The notes below the pieces were generated by a model that saw only the letters and a program-made list of their open reading frames with translations, ran no database searches and was not told where the DNA came from. From positions 59,098,917-59,162,916 of the forward strand of contig OZ012686.1 of the NCBI GenBank assembly GCA_963942565.1: a stretch of DNA of 64,000 nucleotides, in the 5' to 3' direction. The DNA comes from Maea johnstoni (Eukaryota > Annelida > Polychaeta > Spionida > Magelonidae). The translations under genes were made by a program, and so were the position numbers. Positions 11,101 through 31,765 of the stretch are shown piece by piece. Position 1 is the first letter of the stretch. Each line of letters opens with the position of its first letter.

Positions 11101-14100
11101 TTGCGTACCGCCAAATGATAAGATGGTTCAGGGATTGTTTTGTTACATCTGTACATGACGTCCTATACCAAAATAAAAAGAGCATCACTGTATACTACCG
11201 TAGTATCATGTATTAATCTATGCCTACACCTATACTTCATACGGCTTTGTGACCTATTGTTGGTCATTTAGTTCACACAATTGCCAGACGAGGGGGCTGT
11301 ACAGTTAGTATCGTATTTCCAATAACTCTCACCACCATACCGTATGCCACCTATCCACAAGGGACGACATCTAAAGGTGGCCTGGGAGGCAGGCCAGGGC
11401 CGGGGCTACCCTGATAGCTGAGTGACTGTCGTCAACTGACTCTAAGTCTTTGGTCAAACTTTTGCCTAATCTTTGCTACGAATGGTACACCTAACCATAC
11501 GAGAAGTTGTCTAATCCACGGTATTAAAATAAATGAAGATGCATCAATAGATATTTCTTTTCTAATGCGGCCCTATCCAATTCACTGTACTATATGTAGT
11601 GTTTGTTTGTTTGTAGATATTTTGTGGAGAAGGACGGTAAGCCTACCTTGGAATCACTCTATGAGGACTGGTTCCACTGCACAGATCTAGGAACACAGCT
11701 ACCACCTGTCATCAAACGGTAAACTGAGAGGAAGATCTTATTCATAGTAAACACCTTCAATACTTAGTCAAAACAGGATTCTTTCGGTAAGCTTCTTTCT
11801 GTCAATAAACTTGAAAGGGTCCCATTTCTTAAGTGTATTCATTTTCCCCCCCAAAAAAAGAATATACATTTATCTATATTCATATTACAAAGCCATAGAC
11901 TAATGGGCCCTCTAGTGAGAAAATATGTACCACTAGATTAGCAGCGGTGAATTGGATCGGTTGGAAGAGATATGAAAACGTCGACTGCAAAACTTTCGAT
12001 TTAACAACTTGGTCTTGGGATTATGTTTAATACGCAGCATACCATTTTATCGGTTCTAGGACAATATCCCCCCGGACAATATCCCCCCAGGGCCATTGGT
12101 GTGGCCTGATTGTTTTGGCCTTAGTATGCTGAGTGATGAGACTTGTGGTGTTGGTGTTATAAATAGCCTGGGCCACGGCTAGTTCTTTGTGTGCTGTATA
12201 GGTGAGGTTGTTCTCTGCTTGGCTTTGGGCAAGTGTGCACATGTAACATAGAGCTCTAATAAAGCTACAAGTTTTCCTCAGGAATTACTGGAGTTAAGTT
12301 GTCAATTATTACTCTGACGTGGTGACAGCGGTCTCTGGACTCACAAGGTGACAAAACTCCTTGGATAAACAGACTTATCTCCCAGTGTTCATGCTAAAAC
12401 TGGCAACTGTAGGACTGGTAGGGATTATCTACCTGTATAGCTGTGGCTTTTTCTTCATTTGCTCTTCAAGTTTAAGTGCAAAAATGGCTTCCTTCCGTGC
12501 ACCAAAGCAGTGGTGTTTGACCAAGTGTGAAACAGTTAACTCATTTGAAAATTGGAAGCAGAACTTACAGTACACCTTATCACTTGACCCAAACTTTGCC
12601 CATTTCTTGGTAGAGGGTACTGTATGGGAGAAAAAGACTAGAACTTCTCCACTACGGGGGTTTGTGGATGATGACGCATCTACACCAGAGGGCAGCAGAA
12701 GGAGGAGTGCACAACAAAAAGTGACTCAATTGGACCTTATGCTGGGACAGATTGCAAATTATTGCCCGGTTATCTCAAGGAATAGTATAGTGAGAAGCTC
12801 TAATTCCATGGATTCGATATGGCAAGCCATCAGGATGCATTTTGGCTTTCATTCAACCGGTGCTCATTTCATTGACTTCGATGACATAAAATTAGAGGCA
12901 GAAGAGAGACCAGAGGATCTGTATCAGCGATTGTTGGCGTTTGCTGATGATAATCTCCTACAACAAAATGGTGGAATAACCCATCATGGTGAAGTTCCTC
13001 AGGAGGATGAGGAGGTATCTCCGTCTCTGGAAAACTTTATTGTTCTTACCTGGCTTCGTCTGATCCATAGTGAGTTGCCTAAGTTAGTTAAGCAACGGTA
13101 TGGTACAGAGTTAAGGTCGAGAACTTTAGCATCCATCAAGCCTGAAATTTCTCAGGCTATGAACTCTCTACTGGATGAGTTGCATGCTGCGGCTGATGTC
13201 AAGATTATGCGTTCTTCATCATCTAGTTACAGAGGTTACCAACAAAATAAGATGGTAAAGCCTGAGGGTTATCAAAAGAACTTTCTTACCGCTCCTACCA
13301 GGCGACGTGTTGGTCCTACAAAGGAGTGCCCACTGTGCAAACAGGCTGGACGTTCCAATTTCGGGCATTTCATGAGCACATGTACTTATTTACCTGAGGC
13401 AGATCGGAAATTCATGACCAAGGCTAGGGTGATTTCGGCTATGGACGATCATGAGTTTTGTATGGATGCGGTCGATGAGGATTCCACTCCAAGTAATAGA
13501 CGTGTTTTGGTATCTCATTCACCATACATAAATACATTCTTCCGTCATCACCCTGTTCGTGTGACCATCGATATCCCCCCGGACAAAATCCCCCCAGACA
13601 ATATCCCCCCGGATGATATCTCTAGTAAAACATGTGTTAGCAGAAAAAAACTTTTTAAATTCCAGTGTTTTAAATTATACTAAAATATGTGTTAGTAAAA
13701 AAAAACTTTAAATTTTAAAAATTCCAGTGTTTTAAATCAATGTAAAACGTGTAAGTATTTTTTTTTCTTTTAAAAATTCTAGTGTTTTAAATTATCCTTA
13801 AACATGTGTTAATTAAGAAAAAATTAAAAATCTTTAAAAAAAATTAAAACAACTCCAGTGTTTTAAATTATTCTTAAACATGTGTTGATTAATTTTATTT
13901 TTTTAAATTCAAAAAAAATCCAGTGTTTTAAATTATCCTGATACATGTGTTAGTAAAAAAAATTCAGTAAATATTTGTAAAAGGACAGTGTGAATGAAAT
14001 ACTTATGAATTGATACTATTGCTATATATTTTTAATTTCTAATTTTTTTTACTAACACATGTATTAGAATAATTTAAAACACTGGAATTTTTTTTAAATT

Positions 14101-17100
14101 TCTTTAATTTTTTTACTAACACATGTTTTAGGATAATTTAAAACACTGGAATTTTCTTTTATTTTTTAATTTTTTTTTTACTAACACATGTTTCAGGATG
14201 ATTTAAAACACTGGAATCTTTTTAGTATTTTTTACTAACATATGTTTTACTAGAGATATCATCCGGGGGGATATTGTCCTGGGGGTATTTTGTCCGGGGG
14301 GGGGGGGGGTCCTAGGGGGATATTGTCCGGGGGGATATTGTCCTGATACCCATTCTATCACGCTGTCATGTTAGGGGAGTTTGTTTTCTATTCTTACTTG
14401 TGTAATTCTGATCTTGTTTTAGATTCTTTGCATCGGAGCAGTGCAAAACAGGAAAGCCAGTACCAGGTAAATAGACGTTTATAATTTCAATAATATTCCA
14501 TTGACTAATTTAGTGTATCTTTAGCGTTTTAATGTTTTGTATCGTAAGATGCTGATCCATAGACAATAGTAAATACTAGTTGTTGGTAACAGACAACTGC
14601 TACGGATTTAATTAATTCCAGTATTTCGTTGGGAGTATTCACAAAATGTTTATTGTGCGCTTTTCGTTTTCTGTAAGGAAACTTCTCAATGAAATACTGT
14701 GTTATTTCTCCCCCTAAGGGACAATCCCTGTGCCGCCACCTGTTGTGCTGGACAGCGAGCGGTCTCTCCAGGAGCCGTTCCTCCTCTCAGAGTGGATCGC
14801 ACGAAACAGAGACGAGATACGCAGCCAGGGCAGCAAGCGATTGTTTGGCAACGGCTACCAGTTCCAGGTAGGGATCCACTTGTAACAGCAATGGGGTCTT
14901 TGTAAATGTATCAAGTGTTGTCCCATCCAATCAGCATAGTGATATTCAACATACGTTTGTTCTCAATTGTTCTATTTCAAATGATTCGTAAATTGATCAT
15001 ATTATAGAAGAATGACGTTTGTGCCAAGTATTTCTGGATACTGATAATATGGTGTAGGAATTTCATCCTATGACCATGTATTATGTAATATCTGTGTTGT
15101 ATTCAATTGCTCTACATGTATGTGTAAGCTATCATCGATTTTTTAAAGAAAAAAATTGTATATCAATTTAAGTTTATCAATGTTGCTATTTATCTGTATA
15201 TATCATGATTGATTTCCACATGTATTTCACAGGTGGATGTTCTAGGATGCGGGGAGACCAGTGGTGGTCATGACGTGGCAGAAACGTGGATCTGGCAACT
15301 GGTGAGTGCAGGCTGTTATAGTGCCCACCACTCTAATTATGAGGATCCACTGATAGTTCTGAATATTTGATGTATTCGCATGACTCAATGAATCATATTT
15401 TGTATTGTTCAAAAGCATATACCGGTACTTATTTTTGTGACCACAAAAATAACAAGTAAATTCTGTTTCTTATTCATATTGTTCTTATGTTTAACTGATT
15501 CTTTGTGCATGGAATTTGTATGTATGAGTTGTATGAATCAGGTACATGTATCCTTGCTGTAATACGCTACCCTCCTTCATGTGTAATAGTTTGCCCAGCT
15601 GAGGGGTTCTAGGATAACGAACCCACAGGATTATGTTGCTTAGGCACCCAGTGTGACCATTGCTTTGTGGTCTTCACATCAAAGATAGACCAACAATAAC
15701 ACTCATAAACAATGTTCTTAACATTTCTGTAGCGCCAGTCAAAAACTACTGACTACTGCACTGGACCTCAGAAGGAATACTAATCAAATACATGCGCCTA
15801 TTTGTATTTTGGTGTAAGTTTTGCGTTTGGTTGCATAGTTTTAGAAATTATCCAGTGTCCCTTGAAATGTTTTTGTTTTTTTTTAATTTGCAGGAAGGAT
15901 CGGCTTCGGTGAAGGTTGGAGAGAAGTCCTACAGTTTAGGAGCCAATGACTCTCTCTTAATAAAAGCAGGACAAAGGTAAGTCTGGCTACGGTTTGAATT
16001 TGGGAAATGAATCGGAATGAAAAATTAGAAATTCAAAGCCTGCCAATCTATGAATGGGAAATAGACATCCAGTGTTTCTCTTCTTGCTGTTTTAATATCT
16101 TTTAAATAGCTAGACCTGCCTGGCCTGCCACGATAGCAGAGTGGTCTTCGGCATTGCATACTGATGGAAATATGTCGTTGTTGGAACCCAGCTAGAGGAA
16201 TGGGGGAAAGTTCCCAGTTTTCAGTGATGATTTAGTTTGCTTATGATTTTGACCATGAACTCTGGTATGCCTCAGCATAATGATGAAAATCTTGCAAGCA
16301 AAAGGATTGCAAGTAGCTAATTGTAAGAATAATATTTAATGGGGAAATGTTAAACAGTACACTACCAACAACTCTCCTTCAAATATTTTGTAAAATCAAT
16401 CTCAATTTCGAAGTTATTGTCAAACGTATCTATTTGGAATTTTCTGGAGGAACTCTTAAGCATTATTGGGTTGATATTGCTAAAAACTTCGCACGAACAC
16501 AAAATTATTTACTATAAATTGAATAAATTTGGTGAGTGACAATAGACAAAGGGAGACCTGAGATTTGGGCCAATCCTGCTTTCCTGGCTCTTCAAACTGC
16601 AAGTATGGTAACTTGAACCCCCTGCAATACAAACCGTTTGTATTGTAGCCCTTAGCTGCAATACAAACAGTTTGTATTGCATACTTGACAATACAAACGG
16701 TTTGTATTGTGGAGCTGACAATACAAACCGTTTGTATTGCAAGCCAACTACAATACAAACAGTTTGTATTGCAAGCCAACTACAATACAAACCGTTTGTA
16801 TTGTCGATGACAATACAAACCGTTTGTATTGTGGGTGGTAACTTGAACCACCTGCAATACAAACGGTTTGTATTGTCTATGGTAACTTGAACCCCCTGCA
16901 ATACAAACCGTATGTATTGCTGAAATTGAGTGGTTCAATACAAACGGTTTGTATTGTAGGCATTTGTAGCACTCACTACGTTGATGGCATAAGTACCTTG
17001 AATGGAAGATGGTGAAAGGTACAGTGCATATTTACAAATATAACTTGGTCAATTATTAAGAAGGCTTAGGAAATACTTTTTCAGGTGTATATCTATTATG

Positions 17101-18405
17101 ATTATAAAACTATATATGTACTTTATTATGATATTAAAACTATCACTTGTGAGTATTTAGCTCTTTTGTGAGGATGTGGTGGCTCTGAAAAGAGCCGTTG
17201 GGGGTACATGTATGACTGATACATGTATTAGTTGCGGCTAGGAATTTTTTCTCTGATAGCCTTGTCAACTGTAGACTGCATCTGCGGTGCAACTCAAAAT
17301 GATGGCAAACCTCTGGTGGAGTGTGATATAATTGCCACCTATGGAGTCACATTAAGTGTTACAATCTGGATGCAACTAGACTAGAACGCAAGGATTTCAA
17401 ATGTACCGTTTGCAAATCTACAGTGAAACGCAGACGAAGACGCTGAAAGACTTGATCCAGTATGCGGGAATCATCATAACAGTGAAGTTTCAAAACAGTT
17501 GTCAAAACTATGATGGAAATTTGAAGTTATTTTATGCTTGATCAATGACTGTGCTTAGCCCATCAGTTATTGATTATAATCCATTGTATAAGGTGTAATT
17601 GTCTCAGCTACCTAGTACCTACCTAGTACCTTGTTGTACTATTGTTACAAGCTATTTATTTGTGTTTTATTTGTTGTCTCTAGATAGTCTTATACAGACT
17701 ATGACTTAAATACAGGAAGTGTCGGTTAATAAATTAACCATTATATGATCCTCCAGTCACTAAGTAAAACAAGTTTCAAAGCATTATAACCATGTTCATT
17801 GTTTTGAATTATGATCTGAATAAATTATCGAATTTGAATTAATTTTGTCTATTTATTTACCACACATGATATTTCATCCAGTCAGTCACATCACAATACA
17901 TCCAGTTTGTATTGCAGTGCTGACTCATGGCGACAATACAAACCGTTTGTATTGCAAAGCCCTGAGAAATCTGAGTCAGGCCGACAATACAAACCGTTTG
18001 TATTGCAGCAGTTCACTCAAAAGCACAATACAAACCGTTTGTATTGCAGGAGGCTAGGGGGTTCAAGTTACCATATTTGCCTTCAAACTAAGAATAAATT
18101 GTGCGATTTTAGTTTCTCAATAAAAAGATGTACTATTAGAGTTTTGGTGCCAAATCTATAAAACAAATGGCAATACCATTAAGTGTAGTTGTCTAACAGT
18201 GAATGTAATAAGCACTACTTGTTGAACATGACAGAGTACAACTTCAAAGAGGTACCCTTCATTAAAATGAACGCTAACTTAAAATGAGATGATGTCTATA
18301 CTTCACTGTGACTATTATGTATTTTTTCTTTCTTGAAGGTACACTGTTCAGCAAAATAAGGAAGGCATTGCTCTATCTTGTTTACAAGACCCAAGCAGAG
18401 CCTGA
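8128..18405 (+). CDS. HAAO: 3-hydroxyanthranilate 3,4-dioxygenase, ten exons, 294 aa
   Basis: A cytosolic Fe(II) cupin dioxygenase of the kynurenine pathway. It opens the ring of 3-hydroxyanthranilate, giving the precursor of quinolinate and NAD. Exons: 8128-8225, 9486-9567, 10016-10099, 10699-10805, 11617-11718, 14423-14466, 14719-14867, 15233-15301, 15894-15976, 18339-18405. All introns are GT-AG and all phases join, giving 885 coding bases. Iron ligands by alignment to human HAAO (His47, Glu53, His91) are His54 and Glu60 in [10 protein letters not shown] and His98 in AHSPQR. Substrate-binding Arg50, Arg102 and Glu112 are also kept. The second, degenerate cupin half (exons 7-10, [19 protein letters not shown]) is present. 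Start: ATG at 8128 ([17 protein letters not shown]), giving 8 more residues than human. Introns 5 and 9 are swollen by transposons. No sign of inactivation. Confidence 0.96.
8330..8612. repeat. (CATA)n microsatellite in Haao intron 1
   Basis: Imperfect tetranucleotide array (CATACATA with CATG and CGTA variants). Long open frames on both strands here are artefacts of the repeat. Confidence 0.95.
8616..8754. repeat. Foldback MITE in Haao intron 1
   Basis: Two arms of about 60 bp in inverted orientation. The left contains CCATATAGGTGGCGCCAAAG and the right its near-perfect complement, with a 20-25 bp spacer around 8680-8695. No coding capacity. Confidence 0.75.
8883..8910. repeat. Poly-C tract
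   Basis: A cytosine run inside Haao intron 1. Similar runs occur at 7210, 8240, 39560, 39715 and 55996. They are likely places for length errors in the assembly. Confidence 0.8.
10860..11045 (+). repeat. Dispersed repeat body in Haao intron 4
   Basis: Shares ATGGGGAAATGTT, ACAACTCTCCTTCAAATATT and GGA(G/A)ACTCTTAAG in the same order with 16300-16470 in intron 9; a weaker relative sits near 20535-20640. At 16.1 kb the same body follows a tRNA-like head, so this is probably a SINE without its head. Confidence 0.55.
11290..11396 (+). repeat. Dispersed repeat with TGCCATCTATCC core, copy 2
   Basis: Begins AGGGGGCTGT, has TATGCCACCTATCCAC then GGGACGACATCT, and ends GGCCTGGGAGGCAGGC. Same family as 6411-6520. 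Confidence 0.6.
12059..14343. mobile_element. Foldback element in Haao intron 5
   Basis: Both outer ends carry tandem GGACAATATCCCCC motifs, in opposite orientation (12059-12090 and about 14255-14343; an inner set at 13567-13620). Inside, arms of about 350-400 bp are built from diverged ~60-bp subrepeats, each with ACATGTGTTAGT and CCAGTGTTTTAAATTAT: about six on the left (13625-13960) and four inverted on the right (14040-14240), around a short centre near 13990-14035. A retroelement fossil (12093-13565) lies within the left side, between two blocks of the GGACAATATCCCCC motif. Confidence 0.65.
12093..13565 (+). mobile_element. LTR-retrotransposon fossil: LTR-like leader plus gag-like region
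   Basis: The leader has TATAAATA and AATAAA signals and a TGGTGACAG stretch at a primer-binding-site position. It is followed by a gag-like reading frame with a cysteine/histidine cluster near its end. By recall of similar invertebrate proteins this is a Ty3/gypsy-type gag region. Only this end of the element is present; no reverse transcriptase or integrase and no second LTR are seen, so it is a broken fossil. It is embedded in the foldback element's GGACAATATCCCCC repeats. The largely open frame suggests moderate rather than great age. Confidence 0.6.
16115..16475 (+). repeat. tRNA-derived SINE in Haao intron 9
   Basis: The head has an A-box-like TAGCAGAGTGG (about 16133) and a B-box-like GTTGGAACCC about 50 bases later, the layout of an internal RNA polymerase III promoter. 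The body (16300-16470) matches 10860-11045. Confidence 0.55.
16625..16956. repeat. Left array of 21-bp palindromes (10 copies)
   Basis: Each copy is CAATACAAAC, one free central base (C, G or A), then GTTTGTATTG. Copies start at 16625, 16659, 16689, 16719, 16751, 16783, 16811, 16855, 16899 (one mismatch) and 16936. Centre-to-centre spacing is 28-44 bp, close to three or four helical turns. Confidence 0.95.
17159..17196 (-). promoter_or_regulatory. Histone-type mRNA 3' end signal (stem-loop plus downstream element)
   Basis: On the minus strand, GGCTCTTTTCAGAGCC (17196-17181) matches the replication-dependent histone stem-loop consensus at every position, loop included. It is followed by ACCACA, the usual cleavage context, and after a short gap by CACAAAAGAGCT, similar to the U7-binding histone downstream element. 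No histone coding sequence lies upstream on that strand (17200-17400). It is either a captured histone 3' end or a chance match. Confidence 0.5.
17275..17446 (+). pseudogene. PHD zinc-finger remnant inside the palindrome transposon
   Basis: After a pyrimidine-rich stretch and an acceptor-like TAG, the frame reads [18 protein letters not shown]. After a small shift of frame near 17324-17330 it continues with [13 protein letters not shown] and then [16 protein letters not shown] and a stop. Together the spacing is C-x-C-x(13)-C-x2-C-x4-H-x2-C-...-C-x2-C, a classic PHD finger with the expected Trp before His. It is at the C-terminus of whatever protein it belonged to. The rest of that protein is not in the element. 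Confidence 0.7.
17894..18046. repeat. Right array of 21-bp palindromes (4 copies)
   Basis: Starts at 17894 (degenerate), 17934, 17985 and 18026; same unit as the left array. Confidence 0.95.
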
Positions 18406-18821
18406 GTCTCTATATAATTATTATATAGAAGCGCTATGGAGGAAGAACACCTAGTCATTCCAAATGGATACGATGCCTGACGTCTTTCACCTCATGGCTA
18501 GAGTACATGTTTATATCAATAAGGAATTTGATTAGTCAATTACCTACTATAATCCACATTAAAGGAATAACTTGCCATGTGACAACCGTGATCTCATAGA
18601 CACTTTTCACTTTCATTGTAACAACTGTATGAGAAAAAAGATTGAAAGTGTTCATCATTACTTAGTTATCAGATGTGTAAGAAAGCAAAGTTTTACTTTA
18701 TTCTGAAAGATAGCCGTGCTAAAAACACACTTCCAAGAACACTCATCGAAAGAAAAATGTTGCAAGGAAAAAGACCTGCATTGCTTAAGATTTGATTTAT
18801 CATTGAATGAACAATTGCTTT

Positions 18822-18827
18822 AATAAA
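18822..18827 (+). promoter_or_regulatory. Likely Haao polyadenylation signal
   Basis: AATAAA about 420 bases after the Haao stop; a second AATAAA is at 19173-19178. Confidence 0.4.
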
Positions 18828-20768
18828 TATGATCAAACAACCATCTATTGGTGTAAAATTATTCTGGAACACTTGTCCTTTGCAATGCCAAAATTAACAA
18901 AGCACTACATATTAAAATATTTACATGAAAACCAAGTGCCCACCTATAAGTATTGCATAATCAATCCAATGAGAAACAGTCAGGAGGAAAGCCTCATTAC
19001 GTGTTAGGTAGTAGTGATAAAATGTCTATTTCTGATATCAGTAAAATCCAATAATCTAATCAAAATACATGTATGATACACTTTTCTGAATCCTGAAAAT
19101 CATTTGTCAGGAAAAGAGGGTATTTTCAAATGGCTATATCAACACTTATTCATGACCAAAACTTACACCATGAATAAAACATAGGCCCAAATAGTTTCTT
19201 AGAGTATTCTCTACTTAAACCCAAATCCCCACCACTGCCAACCTTCATACAATAAGGATATTGCTGTTGAAACACCTCCAAACACACAAGAAATGGGGTT
19301 ACTAGCAGCAGCCAGTAGGGGATAGGACAGTAGGGGTTTATTTGTTTTTAGTTCATGTCACCATGTCAGCCGTGAAATGTTAGATCTAACCCTGAATTCC
19401 AAAAAAAATATATACTTTATTTTTTACATTTTAAGTATGCCTATGTACTTTACTGGTATTTACTTACCATTCCAATCACAGCTTAATAATATGTTTTGTT
19501 TCTGATATTTGAACATAAATCAAAGAAGATTGCATTTAGTTTCTTCACTCACCTCTGTGGAGGGCATAATCATTAATCATGTCTTACGATACTCTACACT
19601 AGTGACACCTATTGGGTATTGGACAAACTAAAATAATTTATTACATTTTACCTGACTCCACTGGAAAAAATGAAAAGAAATTGATTTTTATTGAATATGT
19701 ACCAATCATGATTAAACCTGCCTATTAACAATAGTATCCTAAGAGTTCTTTGTTTTTGGCTATAGTGATTTTCATAGTCATTAAATTTGATGTTTGACAC
19801 GTTTTCAGAAATAATGTGTGATAATTCATGTGTATAAAATGGGGTTCCCTTGCTCAACAATATCTTATATAAGTATGGGCATATATGGTAACAATTGAGT
19901 AACTCTTTTCTAACATTTTGCCCATCTGTGGTTCGAAAACTAACATGATGACTTTTTCTTTGTCTCCTTATTAAGAGCACTGTGAAGATATTGTAGACAC
20001 AAATTAGTGGAAATTAAACAAGGCAATTCTGTCTTATACCAATTTTGGGTTAAAAAACTTGTTTCTCAAATTCCTTGATTTCGCCTAATAATTCCTATAT
20101 AAAAGCAGAAAAATAATTTCTACAAGGCAGAACAGTATTTCAGGCAGTCTCAGTATCTCTGAAGAGATAAATTTAGCAAAGAAAGAAACCAGTTTTGGAG
20201 AATGAGATGTTTGTGACATATATTGCATTAATTTTTCAAAAATCTGTGAAAAAACCTAAGGCGATGTCCCCAAGATTTTAAGTTGTTTTGAAGATCACTG
20301 TGCTATGTTCTTTCCATATGCAAAGTTTCAGGAAAATTAAACTTAGATTTCTATAAGTGACGTAAAAATCTAAAAAAAGAAAAAACTCATCAAGACACCC
20401 ATCCAATTATGCCCTCAATCTTGCACATCAATTAAGAGATATATGGCTTGTGTGGTGCTTTAACCCACCCATGCCTGTAGCAGCCAAAACCTCCTAACTA
20501 TTTTAATGATATCTCTCCGACAAAATCAATTTTGAAGGAGAAATGTAAACTAGAAATTGACTAACAGCTCCCCTTCATATAATTTTCCAATGTATGCCCA
20601 TTATCAGATATTTTCAAAAGTATCAAAGGAGCAGATGCCACACTCCTAGGAAACATGGATGGGTTACTGCAATTGAGAAGACAAAATAAAGATAATGTAA
20701 CCTTCCCATAGCATTCCTCAGATCAATATTACAAGATAACTAAAGAGACAAGAATACAGTTTTAGTAA

Positions 20769-20796
20769 TTTATTTGACTTATGCAATGTTTTTATT
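20769..20796 (-). promoter_or_regulatory. Likely Psma6 polyadenylation signals
   Basis: Two AATAAA hexamers on the minus strand (20774-20769 and 20796-20791), about 380-400 bases after the Psma6 stop. Confidence 0.4.
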
Positions 20797-21171
20797 CAAG
20801 TCATACACACATTATATTGATAGAAAATGTGTTAATCCAGACACAAGTTTCCTTGCAGCTACTGCGTTTCTTGCCATTTACTTTTGGAAGTAGGAGTGTA
20901 GCAACTTACAAAAGATGCACTCACTCAATTTAGGTCCAAGTTATTTTAGGCAGACATTAATTATTGACCAAACCATAACTTTTATTAGATAGCATCATCA
21001 AGATGTACTTATCATGCCCTACATTACATGATACAGACTTGCAGGAAACTTTGTATCAAACATATGAAGGTGAGTGTTATGTCACAAGTCACTATCCATC
21101 TTGCAGCACACCGTAAGGATATGGATCCTTCACTTTCTTATTGATGAAATTGTTGTGAATGGCGAGAAGTC

Positions 21172-30564
<9,393 letters not shown>

Positions 30565-30670
30565 GGTTAATTTTGGCGATGTTTTCTTACGATGATGAAG
30601 TTCTTCTCCAACTTCTTAGTTTCAAGATGGCGGGTTGGTGCGCAGTGCATTGTGGGATGAGGAGCGTAGG
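30565..30670 (-). promoter_or_regulatory. Psma6 proximal promoter
   Basis: Just upstream of the start codon are CCGCCATCTTG (YY1-type site, 30633-30623), TGCGCA (NRF1-like half site) and CATCCCACAATGC (30660-30648, resembling a ZNF143/THAP11-type site). There is no TATA box. This combination is common at housekeeping promoters. Assignment is by motif only. Confidence 0.45.
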
Positions 30671-31312
30671 GATTTCTGCTTTTCATTTACCTTAAGTTTA
30701 TATTGTAAACACATTTTAAAATGTGATATAATCAATTAAACCAATGAAAATTCTTATTTCACACTATCTTAGTTAAAATCATGTTGATTTTATATGCATT
30801 TAATAATGTTTACTTTTATTAGCGTATGTAGTTCCGGCAGGTGCTCTTAGGTCACACTTGCTTCAACTCTTGAATAAAAACAAACATCATCTGAATGCTT
30901 CAAGGAAACATGCCTTCTCAAAATCTTGCTCAAACTGCACTGCATGTCCAGACCGAGTTCCTGTACCTCAATGTTGATTAGGATTTGGTAATATACAGTG
31001 AATTGCTGAGGCAATAGCATGATCAGAGCTTACTGGAAAAGGTAAGGCAGAATTAAAGTTTTATACCACCACTGGCACCAGTATATGATATACATCTACT
31101 ATTTGAAGTCTAAATGATTGCAGCATTCAGTCAGCATTTGGACATTTGTGTTCATTCTGTGTATTTTTTACAGATGTTTGGTTGCCAGCCTGTTAAAGTC
31201 CTAAACCTATAGCTTTTTTGTTTCCAGGTTATTTTCAATTACTTGACAGGATACCAGTAGATGAATCATGAGATTGCCTACATGTACATGTACCTCTTCT
31301 CACTTCTGGACA

Positions 31313-31765
31313 TACCGTATTCGCCCGATTAAGCTCACGGTCCTGAATAAGCTCACCCCCCCCTCCCCCCTATTTTTCACGGTTAGAGGTGGAATGGCTA
31401 GCGCAATTGTCATAAAAAAACTCGTAAAACTTCCCCCCAGAAGAAGTAAGAAACACAAAGTCACATACCTTTCTTCTTGCCAAGCGTGCAAACCAGCGCT
31501 GAATTCCGCCATTTCAGCAGTTCCTTCGCGCGCTCACTGTTCATATTCCCGGCATGATCATATTTTGACCAATAAACGATCTTTTGACAAGCTGCGAACG
31601 TCTAAGCAAATTGGACAGCGAGAGCGCAAAGGTGCAATAACGGCCATTACGCTCCGACCGGCAATCATTGAGGGGTGCGGTAAAACGGAAGATCGCCAAC
31701 ACCCCTACTTCAGAAAAATTTCCCAACTTGCACCGCACCGTGCGCTTAATTGGGAGAATACAGTA
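31313..31765. repeat. MITE with TA-flanked ends, probably Tc1/mariner-type
   Basis: Ends TACCGTATTCGCCCGATTAA and, on the other strand at the right, TACTGTATTCTCCCAATTAA (three mismatches). About 453 bp. The 189-codon frame across it has no domain. Confidence 0.7.

Larger units (their letters stand above)
16599..18080 (+). mobile_element. 1.48-kb DNA transposon with palindrome arrays and PHD remnant
   Basis: The ends are 25-bp inverted repeats (left GCAAGTATGGTAACTTGAAC plus five pyrimidines; right the same with one mismatch). A perfect 9-bp direct repeat, CTTCAAACT, flanks the element (16590-16598 and 18081-18089). Inside each end lies an array of a 21-bp palindrome (ten left, four right). 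Between them are a frameshifted PHD-finger coding stretch (17275-17446), then AT-rich DNA with AATAAA near 17820, as in a 3' UTR. A 9-bp duplication points to a Mutator-like (MULE) element; I recall the Rehavkus branch having repeat-rich ends and PHD fingers, but cannot confirm this. No transposase core remains, so it is non-autonomous. Confidence 0.8.
18406..21171. other. 3' UTRs and spacer between convergent Haao and Psma6
   Basis: AT-rich, no coding signal. Haao poly(A) candidates lie at 18822 and 19173 and Psma6 candidates at 20769 and 20791. A weak relative of the SINE body lies at 20535-20640. The 110-codon minus frame at 19648-19980 has no domain. Confidence 0.6.

Noticed and set aside
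16480-16901. 129- and 99-codon frames with repeated QTVCIV / NTNRLYC
   Set aside because: These are readings through the palindrome array, which has no coding periodicity; spacing varies out of frame.
16590-18089. CRISPR-like reading of the palindrome arrays
   Set aside because: Spacers are short, uneven and not unique, repeats are bounded by transposon ends, and the genome is eukaryotic.
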